NCBI GenBank assembly: GCA_027007005.1 | Contig: JALTFO010000176.1 | Location: 1 to 52,157 of the forward strand | DNA: 52,157 nt | Origin: Candidatus Bipolaricaulota bacterium | Lineage (GTDB): Bacteria > Bipolaricaulota > Bipolaricaulia > UBA7950 > UBA9294 | Reading direction: 5' to 3' | Part shown: positions 43,042 through 51,966 of the stretch, piece by piece | Position numbering within the stretch: position 1 is the first letter of the stretch | Layout: each line of letters begins with the position of its first letter | Notes under the pieces: generated by a model | The model's input: only the letters and a program-made list of their open reading frames with translations | Database searches by the model: none | Told to the model about the DNA's origin: nothing | Made by a program: the position numbers and the translations under genes

Positions 43042-43737
43042 TCAATCGCGGTGTGAAGCAGGGCTGGCCTGGTTTCCCCAGGAGTCGATGATGTAACACC
43101 TATCGTAGCCTCCGCTTGCATCGTATTCGTGCCGCCAGATGAGGAAGTGGTCTCGTCCAAGGGCGCGAAGATCGTTTCCTAAGCAGAGGACGTGAAACTC
43201 TCCACTCGGTATGTCCATGCGCAGGATGAGGTCGCTCGTGACCGAGCAAGGGGCTTCGAACAGTATCGCCGCCTCATCCTGTGTCCAGCAGAGGTTCATC
43301 ACCCCGGCGAGCGGAGGGACGCCCGGCCAGTACTCCGCGCACCGTCCCAGTTCGTACGTCTCCGTGTGATCGCTCCTCCCGATGCAGGCTGTATCACTGT
43401 TCCTTGGATCGACTACGATGATCTTATCCGTCTCGTGCAGGATGAAGTCTGGCTTCCCGAGCTCGTCGCGATCCGGAGTCGCTCTGACGAACGCCAACAA
43501 TCTTCTGGACGGCGAAACGGTTGGGAGTCCATCCCACATGTCATTATTGGTGAGGTACCGCTCTGTCCGCGTTTCGAGATCATAAACCACGATCTCCTGT
43601 GCGCGCCCCTCCCCGCGAGTGAAAGCAATTAGCCGCGACTGAGAGGAGGAAGCTGCAAGAGCGACGCTCCCAACAGCAAGGATCGCGATCACGCCGGCCA
43701 GAAGCGCTGCACTGAGAAGTACCTTGCGGTAGCTCAC
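43042..43737 (-). CDS. exported TolB/PD40-like protein
   Basis: A 231-residue exported protein: signal peptide to about 28, then propeller-type repeats (LIAFTRGEGRAQEIVVYDLETRTERYLTNN, VSPSRRLLAFVRA). Such PD40 blades resemble TolB and oligopeptidase propellers. It is short, with only part of a full propeller. Cysteines near 117-137 could pair. Function unknown. Confidence 0.65.
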   Translation of the reverse strand: MSYRKVLLSAALLAGVIAILAVGSVALAASSSQSRLIAFTRGEGRAQEIVVYDLETRTERYLTNNDMWDGLPTVSPSRRLLAFVRATPDRDELGKPDFILHETDKIIVVDPRNSDTACIGRSDHTETYELGRCAEYWPGVPPLAGVMNLCWTQDEAAILFEAPCSVTSDLILRMDIPSGEFHVLCLGNDLRALGRDHFLIWRHEYDASGGYDRCYIIDSWGNQASPASHRD

Positions 43738-43816
43738 TTTGTCTCCTCATCCTGTATTTTTAGGCCAGATCGAGATCTACCCAGCCGCGTCTGTCTTCTA
43801 CTCGGATTGCTAAGAA

Positions 43817-43978
43817 TCAAATACCATTATCACGAAGTTCGTCGGACAGCATGCGGGTGAGGCTTTCTCTCAGCGGAGGTAGGTCCTGCCTTATGCTTTC
43901 GAAAATCCGCCGCAGGTTTACCCCAAAGTAATCGTGAATAACCTTATCACGCATCCCGACTCTCTCGCGCCGGTTCAT
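43817..43978 (-). pseudogene. truncated HepT toxin (C-terminal part only)
   Basis: A 53-residue product beginning MNRRERVGMRDKVIHDYFGVN. The RX4HXY motif of HepT RNases (Arg10, His15, Tyr17) is intact, followed by the usual VNLRRIFESIRQDLPPLRESL helix. HepT is normally about 110-140 residues; the N-terminal helices are missing, apparently by an internal deletion that joined the start to the motif. It begins inside the stop of mntA (ATGA) as in normal mntA-hepT pairs. It may be an inactive remnant or a small retained toxin. Confidence 0.7.
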
Positions 43979-44289
43979 AAGATCGGCACAACCTCCCTCA
44001 AAATATGGCGGCCAATGACTGGTTTTAAAGTCTCCTTCTCCACTAGATCAACCTTCACCCCCAGAAGATCGCTCAGATAATTCTCCAAGGCGATGAATTG
44101 GAACAGAGTCAGCGGGCGATCATCGAACTCCACCAACAGATCGAGATCGCTTCCCACGTGCTGATCGCCCCGCACATAAGAACCGAATAGGCCGAGCGAC
44201 CGCACACCATACTCCTGGCGCAGTTTGGGAAGATGGAGGCGCAAGACACTCCGAGCGCGCGCAAGATCAAGCTCTCTTTCGGCCATCAC
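43975..44289 (-). CDS. mntA: MntA-type nucleotidyltransferase antitoxin
   Basis: A 104-residue MNT protein with GLFGSYVRGDQHVGSDLDLLVEFDD (G-S, D-x-D). In the MntA/HepT family this enzyme adds AMP to the Tyr of the HepT RX4HXY motif, silencing the RNase. It looks complete and precedes the shortened hepT. The upstream neighbour is an envelope gene 21 bp away. Confidence 0.85.
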   Translation of the reverse strand: MMAERELDLARARSVLRLHLPKLRQEYGVRSLGLFGSYVRGDQHVGSDLDLLVEFDDRPLTLFQFIALENYLSDLLGVKVDLVEKETLKPVIGRHILREVVPIL

Positions 44290-44310
44290 TGGCCACCCCT
44301 TCTTGCCCCA

Positions 44311-45354
44311 TTATCGCAGTAACAAGACACCCACAACGACGAGCACACCCAACCCGATAACGATCAGCCGCAGATAGAACGCTCGCTGGGCTTGGCGGGC
44401 GATCTCAGCCTTCGCTTTCTTGGTGAGCCAGAACGCTTTGTCCAATCTCTCCAGGAGGGCGGTTGATACGGTGATTTGCTTCTCAAGTTCGCTGGACTTG
44501 GTGGTCGTATACTGCTGCTTCCAGGCATCCAGTTGTTTCTTGATCGTCATGGCATCGCTGAGCTTGTACGCCTTGACCGTAGCGGCCGGAACCTCATCCC
44601 CCAGGGTACCATCTTCGTTGATCAGGTAATAGTGGCCGCTCCTCTCAAAAACAGGGACCCGCTCGCCGCCCGAAATCGTGGCCAGTGCCATCTCCATATC
44701 GGGCGCATTGCCCCACTCCGCCAAGGTTTTCATCATGTGGAGGCTCTTCGCCTTCTCTGCCAATCGATAAGCGTTGTTCATATTTTGCAATAATGTCACG
44801 GCTTTGGCTAAAGTATGAGCATCTTGTTTCTTCTGACGACCATTTGATGCTAATTTCAAAGATTCTTGACAACTTTTGACTACCTGTAATTCTTTCTCAA
44901 AATCACTAAATGTTATCTTGCTAACTTTTCCTGTAGGAGCAGCAGTATTACCTTTATCATCAATAATAGCCTGCCCTGCTTCATTAAGCGGATGTCCAGC
45001 TTCATCCATTCTCACAACTGTATCCTGGTTCTCCATCCATTCTTCGAATGTCTCCTCCATCTCCTTGTACTGTTCTAATGCATGCCGCTGGAGGTCCGTT
45101 TGGAGTGCAGTTACCGTTATTCGTGACGGTAATGGCTCCGTTAGCGAAAGAATAGCCTTGTCGTTTTCGGCTGCTACTGTAATTGCGGCATAGTCAATTC
45201 CACTTAAGTCCATCTCACGCAGCACACTGCCGATGATAAACCCAGCGCCCAGTGGTCCTGCCGGCAGAATTATCTCGATCTCTTGAGCAACCAAAGACAG
45301 CGAAATAACCGACATAATCACAGCGACTATCGTGATCACCAACCCGCTCTTCAT
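44311..45354 (-). CDS. exported tail-anchored protein of unknown function
   Basis: A 347-residue protein with a signal sequence or first helix (1-24) and a C-terminal membrane helix (about 326-346, LRLIVIGLGVLVVVGVLLLR). Between them is a long, polar, helix-rich middle with Lys/Glu-Gln runs, likely coiled coil. No family recognised. The stretch 44770-45190 is clearly AT-richer than the two ends, so it looks like a mosaic. It is followed by mntA. Confidence 0.65.
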   Translation of the reverse strand: MKSGLVITIVAVIMSVISLSLVAQEIEIILPAGPLGAGFIIGSVLREMDLSGIDYAAITVAAENDKAILSLTEPLPSRITVTALQTDLQRHALEQYKEMEETFEEWMENQDTVVRMDEAGHPLNEAGQAIIDDKGNTAAPTGKVSKITFSDFEKELQVVKSCQESLKLASNGRQKKQDAHTLAKAVTLLQNMNNAYRLAEKAKSLHMMKTLAEWGNAPDMEMALATISGGERVPVFERSGHYYLINEDGTLGDEVPAATVKAYKLSDAMTIKKQLDAWKQQYTTTKSSELEKQITVSTALLERLDKAFWLTKKAKAEIARQAQRAFYLRLIVIGLGVLVVVGVLLLR

Positions 45355-45399
45355 CTGGTCTCAGCCTCCTTTCGCAAGATCACCAAATATATTCTTCCT

Positions 45400-47688
45400 T
45401 CAGCATAGCACCATGATAGTGCCGAGGCAATACCTGCTCGCACCTAAAACTCCGGCTTGAATTTTGCCCGCAGGAACAGCGGGGTTCAGCTCGAGCTGCG
45501 TTACCGTCTTCGTCAGAAAGGTCTTTCCCTTGGTTGAGTAGTATTCCACCTTCCGCCACAAGCCATCACGCGGGGAGATCCAGATCTTCATCTTGACTGC
45601 GTCACAGTTTGCGCCGCGGATCGGGAGACCGGAGAAGACGTACGTATCTTCGCCGCCTACTTGTTCTGTGCCGAGGTAGACCGCGCTCGGCAGGTAGAGA
45701 TCGGCAAATGCCGGGTCGAACCGTGTCCGTTCCGTGAGGAGTTGCCGCCATGTATCGGGATGCTCCTTCTTCAGCGAGTCGAGATCAAGCTTGGTTACGG
45801 ACTTTCCGAAGATATCGTGATCCCACAGGGTGTGGCCATCGTTGATCAACGTCTGAACCAGTTTGTCGCTCTCGTAGATATCGATCCGCAGCTTGTCGGG
45901 ACGGACGTAGTAGATCTCCTCGTCCTTGTCTCTCCACGAGTAGTCGTCGTGTACCCTGAGATGGCAGCTCGTGATCGACTTACCGGCTCGGGTGACGTCA
46001 TCAAGTGCCTGCACGGTGGCTGTGTCCGGATCTTGATCTCCATAGACTTCTTCGTAGAACCCAACCGGCCACGGTTCCTGCGTCACTGCCGGAGCGAAGT
46101 CGACGTCGTTGTTGGACATCGTCACACCGGGGCCTTCGACAACTACCGTGGGAGTAACCTTCGGCGTCCACAGGCCGAACGGGAAGTCAAACTCGGAGAC
46201 GCGATTCTCGATCCCCATCCCAACGTGCGTGCCGTGAATCCGCACCGCAGAAAGGGCGACATGCCCAGAGGCAGCGAAGTAGATCCCCACCTCTGTGTTG
46301 CTTACTTCCACACCATCAAGGGTAAGATCCGCTGGCCCGGCAAGCTCAATGGCAAAGCTTGGAAGATCGCCGTTCAAGCGCGCAAAGCCGCCGATGCTGG
46401 AGTCACTCACTCGCACTTGCGCCCTGTCATTCAGCGTGAGCGTTCCCACAAGAAAGCTGCGCTCGATCGTAAGCTGGCCGAGCCCTCCTACGCTGGCAGC
46501 GGTCTTCAGGCGGGGAGAGTCTATTATGCAATGGGTCAGGTTTACTCTTCCCAGGCCCTTCACCTGCAGCCCTGGCGCTCCGGAGAGGCTAACGCCGTCG
46601 AGCGTCGCAGTGGCCTCACGCGCAACGTGCAGTTCCCCGCTCCCACCGCTCCAGATCAGCTCGCTCTTCCCGGTGAGTTCGAGGGACTGATCGACGATCG
46701 AAACCTTCGTCAGAGAGAGCTTCGCCTTTGGCCCCACGACGATTCCTCCGTAGACCTGTAGGCGTTCGATGTCCACTTGCACATCACCGACGATGGAGAG
46801 GGCGGGGAGAGTTTGTGCGTCTGTCGGACGACCGGAGATCGCCACGGGATCGGGGCCAGCTGGAAGGATGCTGAGCGAGCGGTCGATCACCGCGCTCTCG
46901 GCAAACGGCTCTGTGATTATGAGCTTACCACCCGACTGCAGCGCATCGACCGCAGCCTGCAGGCTCGGGTAGGCAGGTGAGGGGTATCTGGCGGTCATTT
47001 TTGCCCCTGTGCCGTGCGGACGGAGGTACGGGGAGACATCGCCGATGAGATCTAGCCCGTTATCCGAGAACCGGTTCCCGGTTCCATCCACGTGGCAGGG
47101 GGTCTCCCCGGTGATCGCCCGTTCGCTGCTCGTAAACTGACAATCGTTTATCTGGACGCTCGCGCCGCTGTGTGCTGCGAGTCCCACCCCGTTCTCGGTG
47201 AAGCCACAACCTGCGACCTGCAGCCGCGCGCCAGCGACAATCCCTTCCTCACACGAATCAAATGAGCAACCTGTGATCTTTCCCCGACCGTCGGCGAGAT
47301 GCACGCCCGTCTTCAGCCCGGAGAACCGACACTGATCGACCGCGAGATCCGCGGGCCCTGTAACTTCGATCCCGGTTCCAGGCCCGTTAACAGCCAGGCC
47401 GGTTATCGTCACCCGCCCGCCGGTGATCCTGAACGCCGCCTTATAGTCCTCCGCGGCGGTCACCTCTGCTCCCGTCTCGCCCCTGATCTCGACCGACTTA
47501 TCGATTGTGAACGCCCCAGAGTAGCTTCCCGCAGACAGGACGATCTCATCGCCCGGCTGGGCAATCTCGAGGGCCGCTGCGAGGGAAATCTCACCCGGGC
47601 CGGGATTCGGTGTGACGTTTATCGTCGCTCCCGCGGCGACCAACGCAAATATCGATAAGATCGTAATTGCCGCGATGAACGTCCTCAT
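45400..47688 (-). CDS. exported right-handed beta-helix protein with LolA-like C-terminus
   Basis: A 762-residue exported protein: signal peptide to about 20, then DUF1565/NosD-type parallel beta-helix repeats to about 540 (ATINVTPNPGPGEISLAAALEIAQPG start; repeated Ile/Val-Asn-Gly rungs). A C-terminal domain (about 560-745) resembles LolA/outer-membrane lipoprotein sorting folds (ATVQALDDVTRAGKSITSC, RVDIYE-type strands, KIWISPRDGLWRKVEYYS). The combination suggests a surface or periplasmic protein that binds carbohydrate or lipid. It overlaps the propeller gene by 4 bp. Confidence 0.78.
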   Translation of the reverse strand: MRTFIAAITILSIFALVAAGATINVTPNPGPGEISLAAALEIAQPGDEIVLSAGSYSGAFTIDKSVEIRGETGAEVTAAEDYKAAFRITGGRVTITGLAVNGPGTGIEVTGPADLAVDQCRFSGLKTGVHLADGRGKITGCSFDSCEEGIVAGARLQVAGCGFTENGVGLAAHSGASVQINDCQFTSSERAITGETPCHVDGTGNRFSDNGLDLIGDVSPYLRPHGTGAKMTARYPSPAYPSLQAAVDALQSGGKLIITEPFAESAVIDRSLSILPAGPDPVAISGRPTDAQTLPALSIVGDVQVDIERLQVYGGIVVGPKAKLSLTKVSIVDQSLELTGKSELIWSGGSGELHVAREATATLDGVSLSGAPGLQVKGLGRVNLTHCIIDSPRLKTAASVGGLGQLTIERSFLVGTLTLNDRAQVRVSDSSIGGFARLNGDLPSFAIELAGPADLTLDGVEVSNTEVGIYFAASGHVALSAVRIHGTHVGMGIENRVSEFDFPFGLWTPKVTPTVVVEGPGVTMSNNDVDFAPAVTQEPWPVGFYEEVYGDQDPDTATVQALDDVTRAGKSITSCHLRVHDDYSWRDKDEEIYYVRPDKLRIDIYESDKLVQTLINDGHTLWDHDIFGKSVTKLDLDSLKKEHPDTWRQLLTERTRFDPAFADLYLPSAVYLGTEQVGGEDTYVFSGLPIRGANCDAVKMKIWISPRDGLWRKVEYYSTKGKTFLTKTVTQLELNPAVPAGKIQAGVLGASRYCLGTIMVLC

Positions 47689-49523
47689 TTCGCCCCCTCG
47701 CTCCGCCAGATTGGGTGTACGTCCTTGTGCTCACCCTTGGTGATCGACCACGTCTTACCGTCCTGCAGCGAGAAGACGCGAATAGCGGGGAAGACATTCT
47801 CCTCGGATACATAGGCGATGTACTTCCCGTCCGGGGACCAGGCTGGGGAATTATCGGCGTAATTGTTATCGGTGAGCTGAGTCGCGGTGCCGGAGACGAG
47901 GTCATAGGTCCAGATCTCGGTGTCGCCGTCCCAGTCGGAGACGTAGGCGAATTTCTTCTCATCGGGTGACCACGATGGCCTTCCCGCGTTCGCTTTCTCG
48001 GAGGGCAGGAGGACGCGCTCGCTGCGCGCGGTGCAGTCGAGCAGGACGAGGGCGCCATCGGCCAATGCCAGCCCGTACTTCGCCGAGGGGCTGAACACAG
48101 CGTCCGACAACTGACCGAACTCCCAGTAGGAGGTCCATTTGTCGCTTGCGATGTCGTACGAATAAAGATACGGCCCGCGCGCGCCTCCGGTGACGATACC
48201 GTTTGGGTGAACGTCACAGGTGCACACACCGCCGAACACGGTCTCGAGGCCGGAACCATCGAGGCGGATGGAGTGAAGCTCGTACACCGGCGTCCCACCC
48301 TCGGCGAGGGCGAAGTAGAGTCGATCCCCGCGCGGTCCCCACGCCAGGGAGTGGACCTCGTACTCACCGCCGTACGGCGAGAAGGTGCGGAGGCAACGCG
48401 CATCAGTACCATCGGCATTGGCGATCCACAGCTCGTACCAATCAGAGCGATACCCGGCCTCGGGCATCGGCAGCGACCCGACCCGCTTTCCTCGCCGCAG
48501 GTAGGCAAGTCGCTCCCCATCCGGTGACCACGCAGCCTCCCCTATGGGAACCTGGTCGGCCACCTTCCACTCCTTCCCCTCCAGGGTGGCGAGCCACAGC
48601 TCGGCCGTGCTTTGTCCGGGCGGGATGCGGAAGAAGGCAAGGTCAGGAGAGAGCGGAGATGGGAACTTCACCCGGTAGATCACGCTGTTTTGCAGCATGA
48701 CGTGCGGCGCTCCCGGGCTCTTCCACCACTGTTTTGGTCCCCCAATTAGAGGGCGAGAAAAGCCGCCGTCCCGAGAGACGAGACCAGGAGTACCATCCCT
48801 GACGACAAAGATCCGATCCCCTACCCACGCCACCGGGCTCTCCGGATCTACGTTTGCGAGCACCCGCCGCGGGGAATCGTAGTTCGGCCCCTCCAGCACC
48901 CACAGATCCCATGTTCCCATGAGGTTCGACAGGAACACCAGGCCGTGCTCGCTGAACGCGGGGGATCGCTCCTCCCCGGGCCCAGGGAACAGTTGCACCG
49001 GCCGCGGTCCACCGGGAAGGCCGATCAATTCAGGATGATCGATGCGCAGCCCGTAGAGTTTCGCTTGGCCGTCCCGGTCGCTGATGAACGCCACGAACGA
49101 CTTATCTGGCGAAAGCGTGAGGGCAAGATCGTTTCCCGGTCCGTTGGTGAGGGGAACCGTTTTGACGCTTTTGTAGGCATCGACAAGGAGCAGCAGCTTG
49201 TAGTAATCACCCTGCTTGACGCTCAGGATTGCGTGTCTCCCATCCCAGCTCACAGCAAGTGAAGTTGGATCGAGCACAGCGGGACCATACACAAGTCTCG
49301 TATCATCGCGAATCTCGAACAGGCCATAGTTGCCGCCTCGCGCGGAAATGACCCAGAGTTCGAACGGATACTCTGGAGCCTGCGCGATCGCTGTCACCGC
49401 TATCGATGTCGTCTGCACCGGTATGAGCGCGACAATTCCTGGAGGCAGCGTAGTTTGCTGAACGGCGAAGACCGTAGCTGTGATACACAGCATACTGATA
49501 AGTACAACAAGCCCTTTTCTCAA
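47685..49523 (-). CDS. exported PD40/TolB-like beta-propeller protein
   Basis: A 612-residue exported protein with a signal peptide (about 1-20) and many PD40 blades with the hallmark D-G-x-x-I/L-A-Y/F pattern (PDKSFVAFISDRDG, PDGERLAYLRRG, PDEKKFAYVSDWDGDTEIW, PDGKYIAYVSEEN). This is the TolB/WD40-like fold. It likely acts as a protein-binding scaffold at the envelope. It is followed by the beta-helix gene with a 4-bp overlap, so the two proteins probably work together. Confidence 0.8.
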   Translation of the reverse strand: MRKGLVVLISMLCITATVFAVQQTTLPPGIVALIPVQTTSIAVTAIAQAPEYPFELWVISARGGNYGLFEIRDDTRLVYGPAVLDPTSLAVSWDGRHAILSVKQGDYYKLLLLVDAYKSVKTVPLTNGPGNDLALTLSPDKSFVAFISDRDGQAKLYGLRIDHPELIGLPGGPRPVQLFPGPGEERSPAFSEHGLVFLSNLMGTWDLWVLEGPNYDSPRRVLANVDPESPVAWVGDRIFVVRDGTPGLVSRDGGFSRPLIGGPKQWWKSPGAPHVMLQNSVIYRVKFPSPLSPDLAFFRIPPGQSTAELWLATLEGKEWKVADQVPIGEAAWSPDGERLAYLRRGKRVGSLPMPEAGYRSDWYELWIANADGTDARCLRTFSPYGGEYEVHSLAWGPRGDRLYFALAEGGTPVYELHSIRLDGSGLETVFGGVCTCDVHPNGIVTGGARGPYLYSYDIASDKWTSYWEFGQLSDAVFSPSAKYGLALADGALVLLDCTARSERVLLPSEKANAGRPSWSPDEKKFAYVSDWDGDTEIWTYDLVSGTATQLTDNNYADNSPAWSPDGKYIAYVSEENVFPAIRVFSLQDGKTWSITKGEHKDVHPIWRSEGAK

Positions 49524-49624
49524 TCTTTTCTCCTGGCAAACACAACAGCCCCTGGGTTTCTGCTTTTTCGCATGTCTCTTGTTGTAATCAACGAGACTAC
49601 CTTTTCTGGTCTTAACAATACGTC

Positions 49625-51106
49625 TTAATTAGCAAGGATTTGAAAGATCGTTTCTGTAAGTTTATTGAAGATATTTACAAAAGGTTCATAATCAATGCTA
49701 AGCAGATCATCAAGGTAGTGGCTAAAAATGAAGGAGGTACCGGCTTGGCGCCACTTATACCCGCTATCTCCTCCAAGATTCACACCATTTAGAGTAGCAC
49801 AAGCCGGATATGTAGATGAAACCTTTATGTCATTGTAATAACACTCCATAAATAAGATATCATTTAGAACCCACATATACCAACCCCACAGCTCTAACTC
49901 AGGATGAAATGTTGCGTTGCTGGAGTTCATGCACAGCAACAAGAACTGAGTAGTGGAACCTGGGGGAAATGGTTTTGCTGTTATTACGGCGTTTACTGAT
50001 GCACCGTGTATTTCACGAGACGTTGACAATAAAGTAGAAGATTGATAGATGGAGGTAAGGTCTCTAACATCGTGAAGCTGCCAGCGTGTCGGGTCATTTA
50101 CATATGTGAGCGCGTGCAAAGCTTCTGATGCACTTGAACACTTGAAAGCGTTTATACTAACAACTTCAGTAACATTGGTCTTTATCGTCTTCTTATAGGC
50201 CTCCGCTGCACTCAATAGCTGAATATTAGCTTGTAGAAGATAATTCCATAGCGCAGAAGATATGCTTAACCCCCCTGAATTTCCTGGCATAGGAAGGAAT
50301 GGCAAATTCCTGACAAGGGGTCCGGGATTTATGACCAGTTTCTTGAGAGTCCTTCCCAAAGCTTCTTGTGGAAGCAGGTCCGCTAACGGCCGTTGTATCT
50401 CAGCTTGAACAAAGACCGTGTTCGGCCCAACACTGCGCCTGATCCCATCCAGAGTCAGCACGGTTGTCGCTTTCCCCATCCGGCTCGTATTAAACCCCGG
50501 TGCCCTTTGTAGCAATGGAATCGCCTGGTTGATGGGAATCGAGACGCCAAAGCCAGTTGTTTCACCCTGCACCACTATCCCGGCTGTTGTGATGCCTATT
50601 ACTTCCCCTCTGTCGTTAAGCAACGGCCCGCCACTTGAGCCATGGGTTGTAGTGAGATCTGACATGATGAGGTTGTGCAGGGTCGTCCCCTCATCCGTCT
50701 TTGATGAAATCCCAAGATTTGCCACCCGTCCCTGAGTTATGGTGCCGCATACTCCTGCGGGACAGCCGATCGCGTATACCGTATCGCCAATCCCTACGTT
50801 GCTCGAGTCTCCGAGCATCACCATGGGCAGTCCGTGAGCGTCGACCTTGAGCAGAGCTATGTCGTTATCCGAAAGAGAATCGACAACTCTCGCCTCGTAC
50901 TCCTTGCTCCTTATCGTCACACTGATATTGGTCGCACCGTTGATCACATGCCTGTTCGTGATGATGTACCCATCAGAGCTTACGATGAACCCTGTGCCAG
51001 ATACAGCCTGCGTGAGAATCGATTGACCGTACAAAGGTACTGCTAGCAGAAGAAACATCGCCAGCCACACCAACAATAAGCCGTGCTTCCGTTCCGCTCT
51101 TAGCAT
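49625..51106 (-). CDS. exported HtrA-like trypsin-fold serine protease
   Basis: A 493-residue exported S1C-type protease. The triad is visible: His53 in TNRHVI, Asp82 in DNDIALLK and Ser158 in HGSSGGPL. A signal peptide covers about 1-28. The protease domain ends near 205; no PDZ domain follows. The remaining roughly 290 residues are unlike any family I recognise and are coded by AT-richer DNA. AGGAGGTG precedes the start. A quality-control or processing role for the exported proteins encoded next to it is plausible. Confidence 0.8.
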   Translation of the reverse strand: MLRAERKHGLLLVWLAMFLLLAVPLYGQSILTQAVSGTGFIVSSDGYIITNRHVINGATNISVTIRSKEYEARVVDSLSDNDIALLKVDAHGLPMVMLGDSSNVGIGDTVYAIGCPAGVCGTITQGRVANLGISSKTDEGTTLHNLIMSDLTTTHGSSGGPLLNDRGEVIGITTAGIVVQGETTGFGVSIPINQAIPLLQRAPGFNTSRMGKATTVLTLDGIRRSVGPNTVFVQAEIQRPLADLLPQEALGRTLKKLVINPGPLVRNLPFLPMPGNSGGLSISSALWNYLLQANIQLLSAAEAYKKTIKTNVTEVVSINAFKCSSASEALHALTYVNDPTRWQLHDVRDLTSIYQSSTLLSTSREIHGASVNAVITAKPFPPGSTTQFLLLCMNSSNATFHPELELWGWYMWVLNDILFMECYYNDIKVSSTYPACATLNGVNLGGDSGYKWRQAGTSFIFSHYLDDLLSIDYEPFVNIFNKLTETIFQILAN

Positions 51107-51124
51107 CTTCCACCTCCTACTTGC

Positions 51125-51153
51125 ATTATAGACTTACTGTGTGGATGTGAGAA
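51125..51153 (-). promoter_or_regulatory. promoter of the protease gene
   Basis: TATAAT (complement of 51125-51130) preceded by TTCTCA (complement of 51148-51153) with a 17-bp spacer. Confidence 0.5.
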
Positions 51154-51201
51154 GTCCCATGCACATCTGCGAATAGAATCTGCTCCCTGCATAGCTCTTG
51201 G

Positions 51202-51966
51202 CTATATGCCATTTAGGATCTCTTTCTCGGACTTGAAGAACTCATCCAATGTTGGGGCCCCGTCCAATAGGTGCTTCCGTGCTTGGATCAATAGAGAGGC
51301 TTTAGCAGCTTTGTGCCTCTCCTCCATCGGATAGCAATACTCTGCAAATGGCCATCCAACGTACTCGGTGACTTGGGGCTTGCCAACAAGGCTTTGCCAT
51401 ACCGGAGCCTCCACATCGATGGATTTCACCCTGTTCTCAATCGAATCAGATTTATCTCCGCGCCTTTCACAATTCTGGCGTGTCGCCTCTTTGATCTCCT
51501 TCCAGGGCTCTGCCATTTTCGTCAAGCTCGTCTTGGCCGGATTAAGCACAATGATCTTAATTACGCCGAGAATCTCCGCAAAGTTGCCGCAGCAATCTAG
51601 CAACCGTACCAGGACCGGTGTGTATATCTCTGCCTTTGCGAGTTCCGTGTTCGTAGATTCAACGTTGCCTAAAAACAAGCATTGCCAGACACCGCGAACA
51701 GTGAAGAACAGAACCTTGCTTTTCGGAAACCATTCGATACTTTCTCTCTTATCTGGGATGGATAGCAATGGATCGTCCAGTTCTGCAAGTACCCCCTTTA
51801 GGGCAGCGTGAAGGCCAGGGGGAGCGTACAGCTTGTCGCCTGAGCCTCTTGGACCGCCCGGACGCAGCCGATATGGATCGAGCCTGATCACTTCGTCCCT
51901 GAATAGAGCATCGAGTGGGCTCTTGCCCACCCCTCCTGGGCCCGTAATCACTAACGTCTTGCGCAT
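51202..51966 (-). CDS. orphan P-loop NTPase
   Basis: A 254-residue protein with a Walker A GPGGVGKS at residues 9-16 directly after an N-terminal beta strand (KTLVITG). No clear Walker B of a known group was identified, and no signature places it among kinases, GTPases or MinD. The C-terminal half is helical and rich in Lys and Glu. ATG 51966 has GGAGG about 10 nt upstream; the frame to 52062 has no site. The 95 bp beyond contains nothing recognisable. Confidence 0.55.
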   Translation of the reverse strand: MRKTLVITGPGGVGKSPLDALFRDEVIRLDPYRLRPGGPRGSGDKLYAPPGLHAALKGVLAELDDPLLSIPDKRESIEWFPKSKVLFFTVRGVWQCLFLGNVESTNTELAKAEIYTPVLVRLLDCCGNFAEILGVIKIIVLNPAKTSLTKMAEPWKEIKEATRQNCERRGDKSDSIENRVKSIDVEAPVWQSLVGKPQVTEYVGWPFAEYCYPMEERHKAAKASLLIQARKHLLDGAPTLDEFFKSEKEILNGI

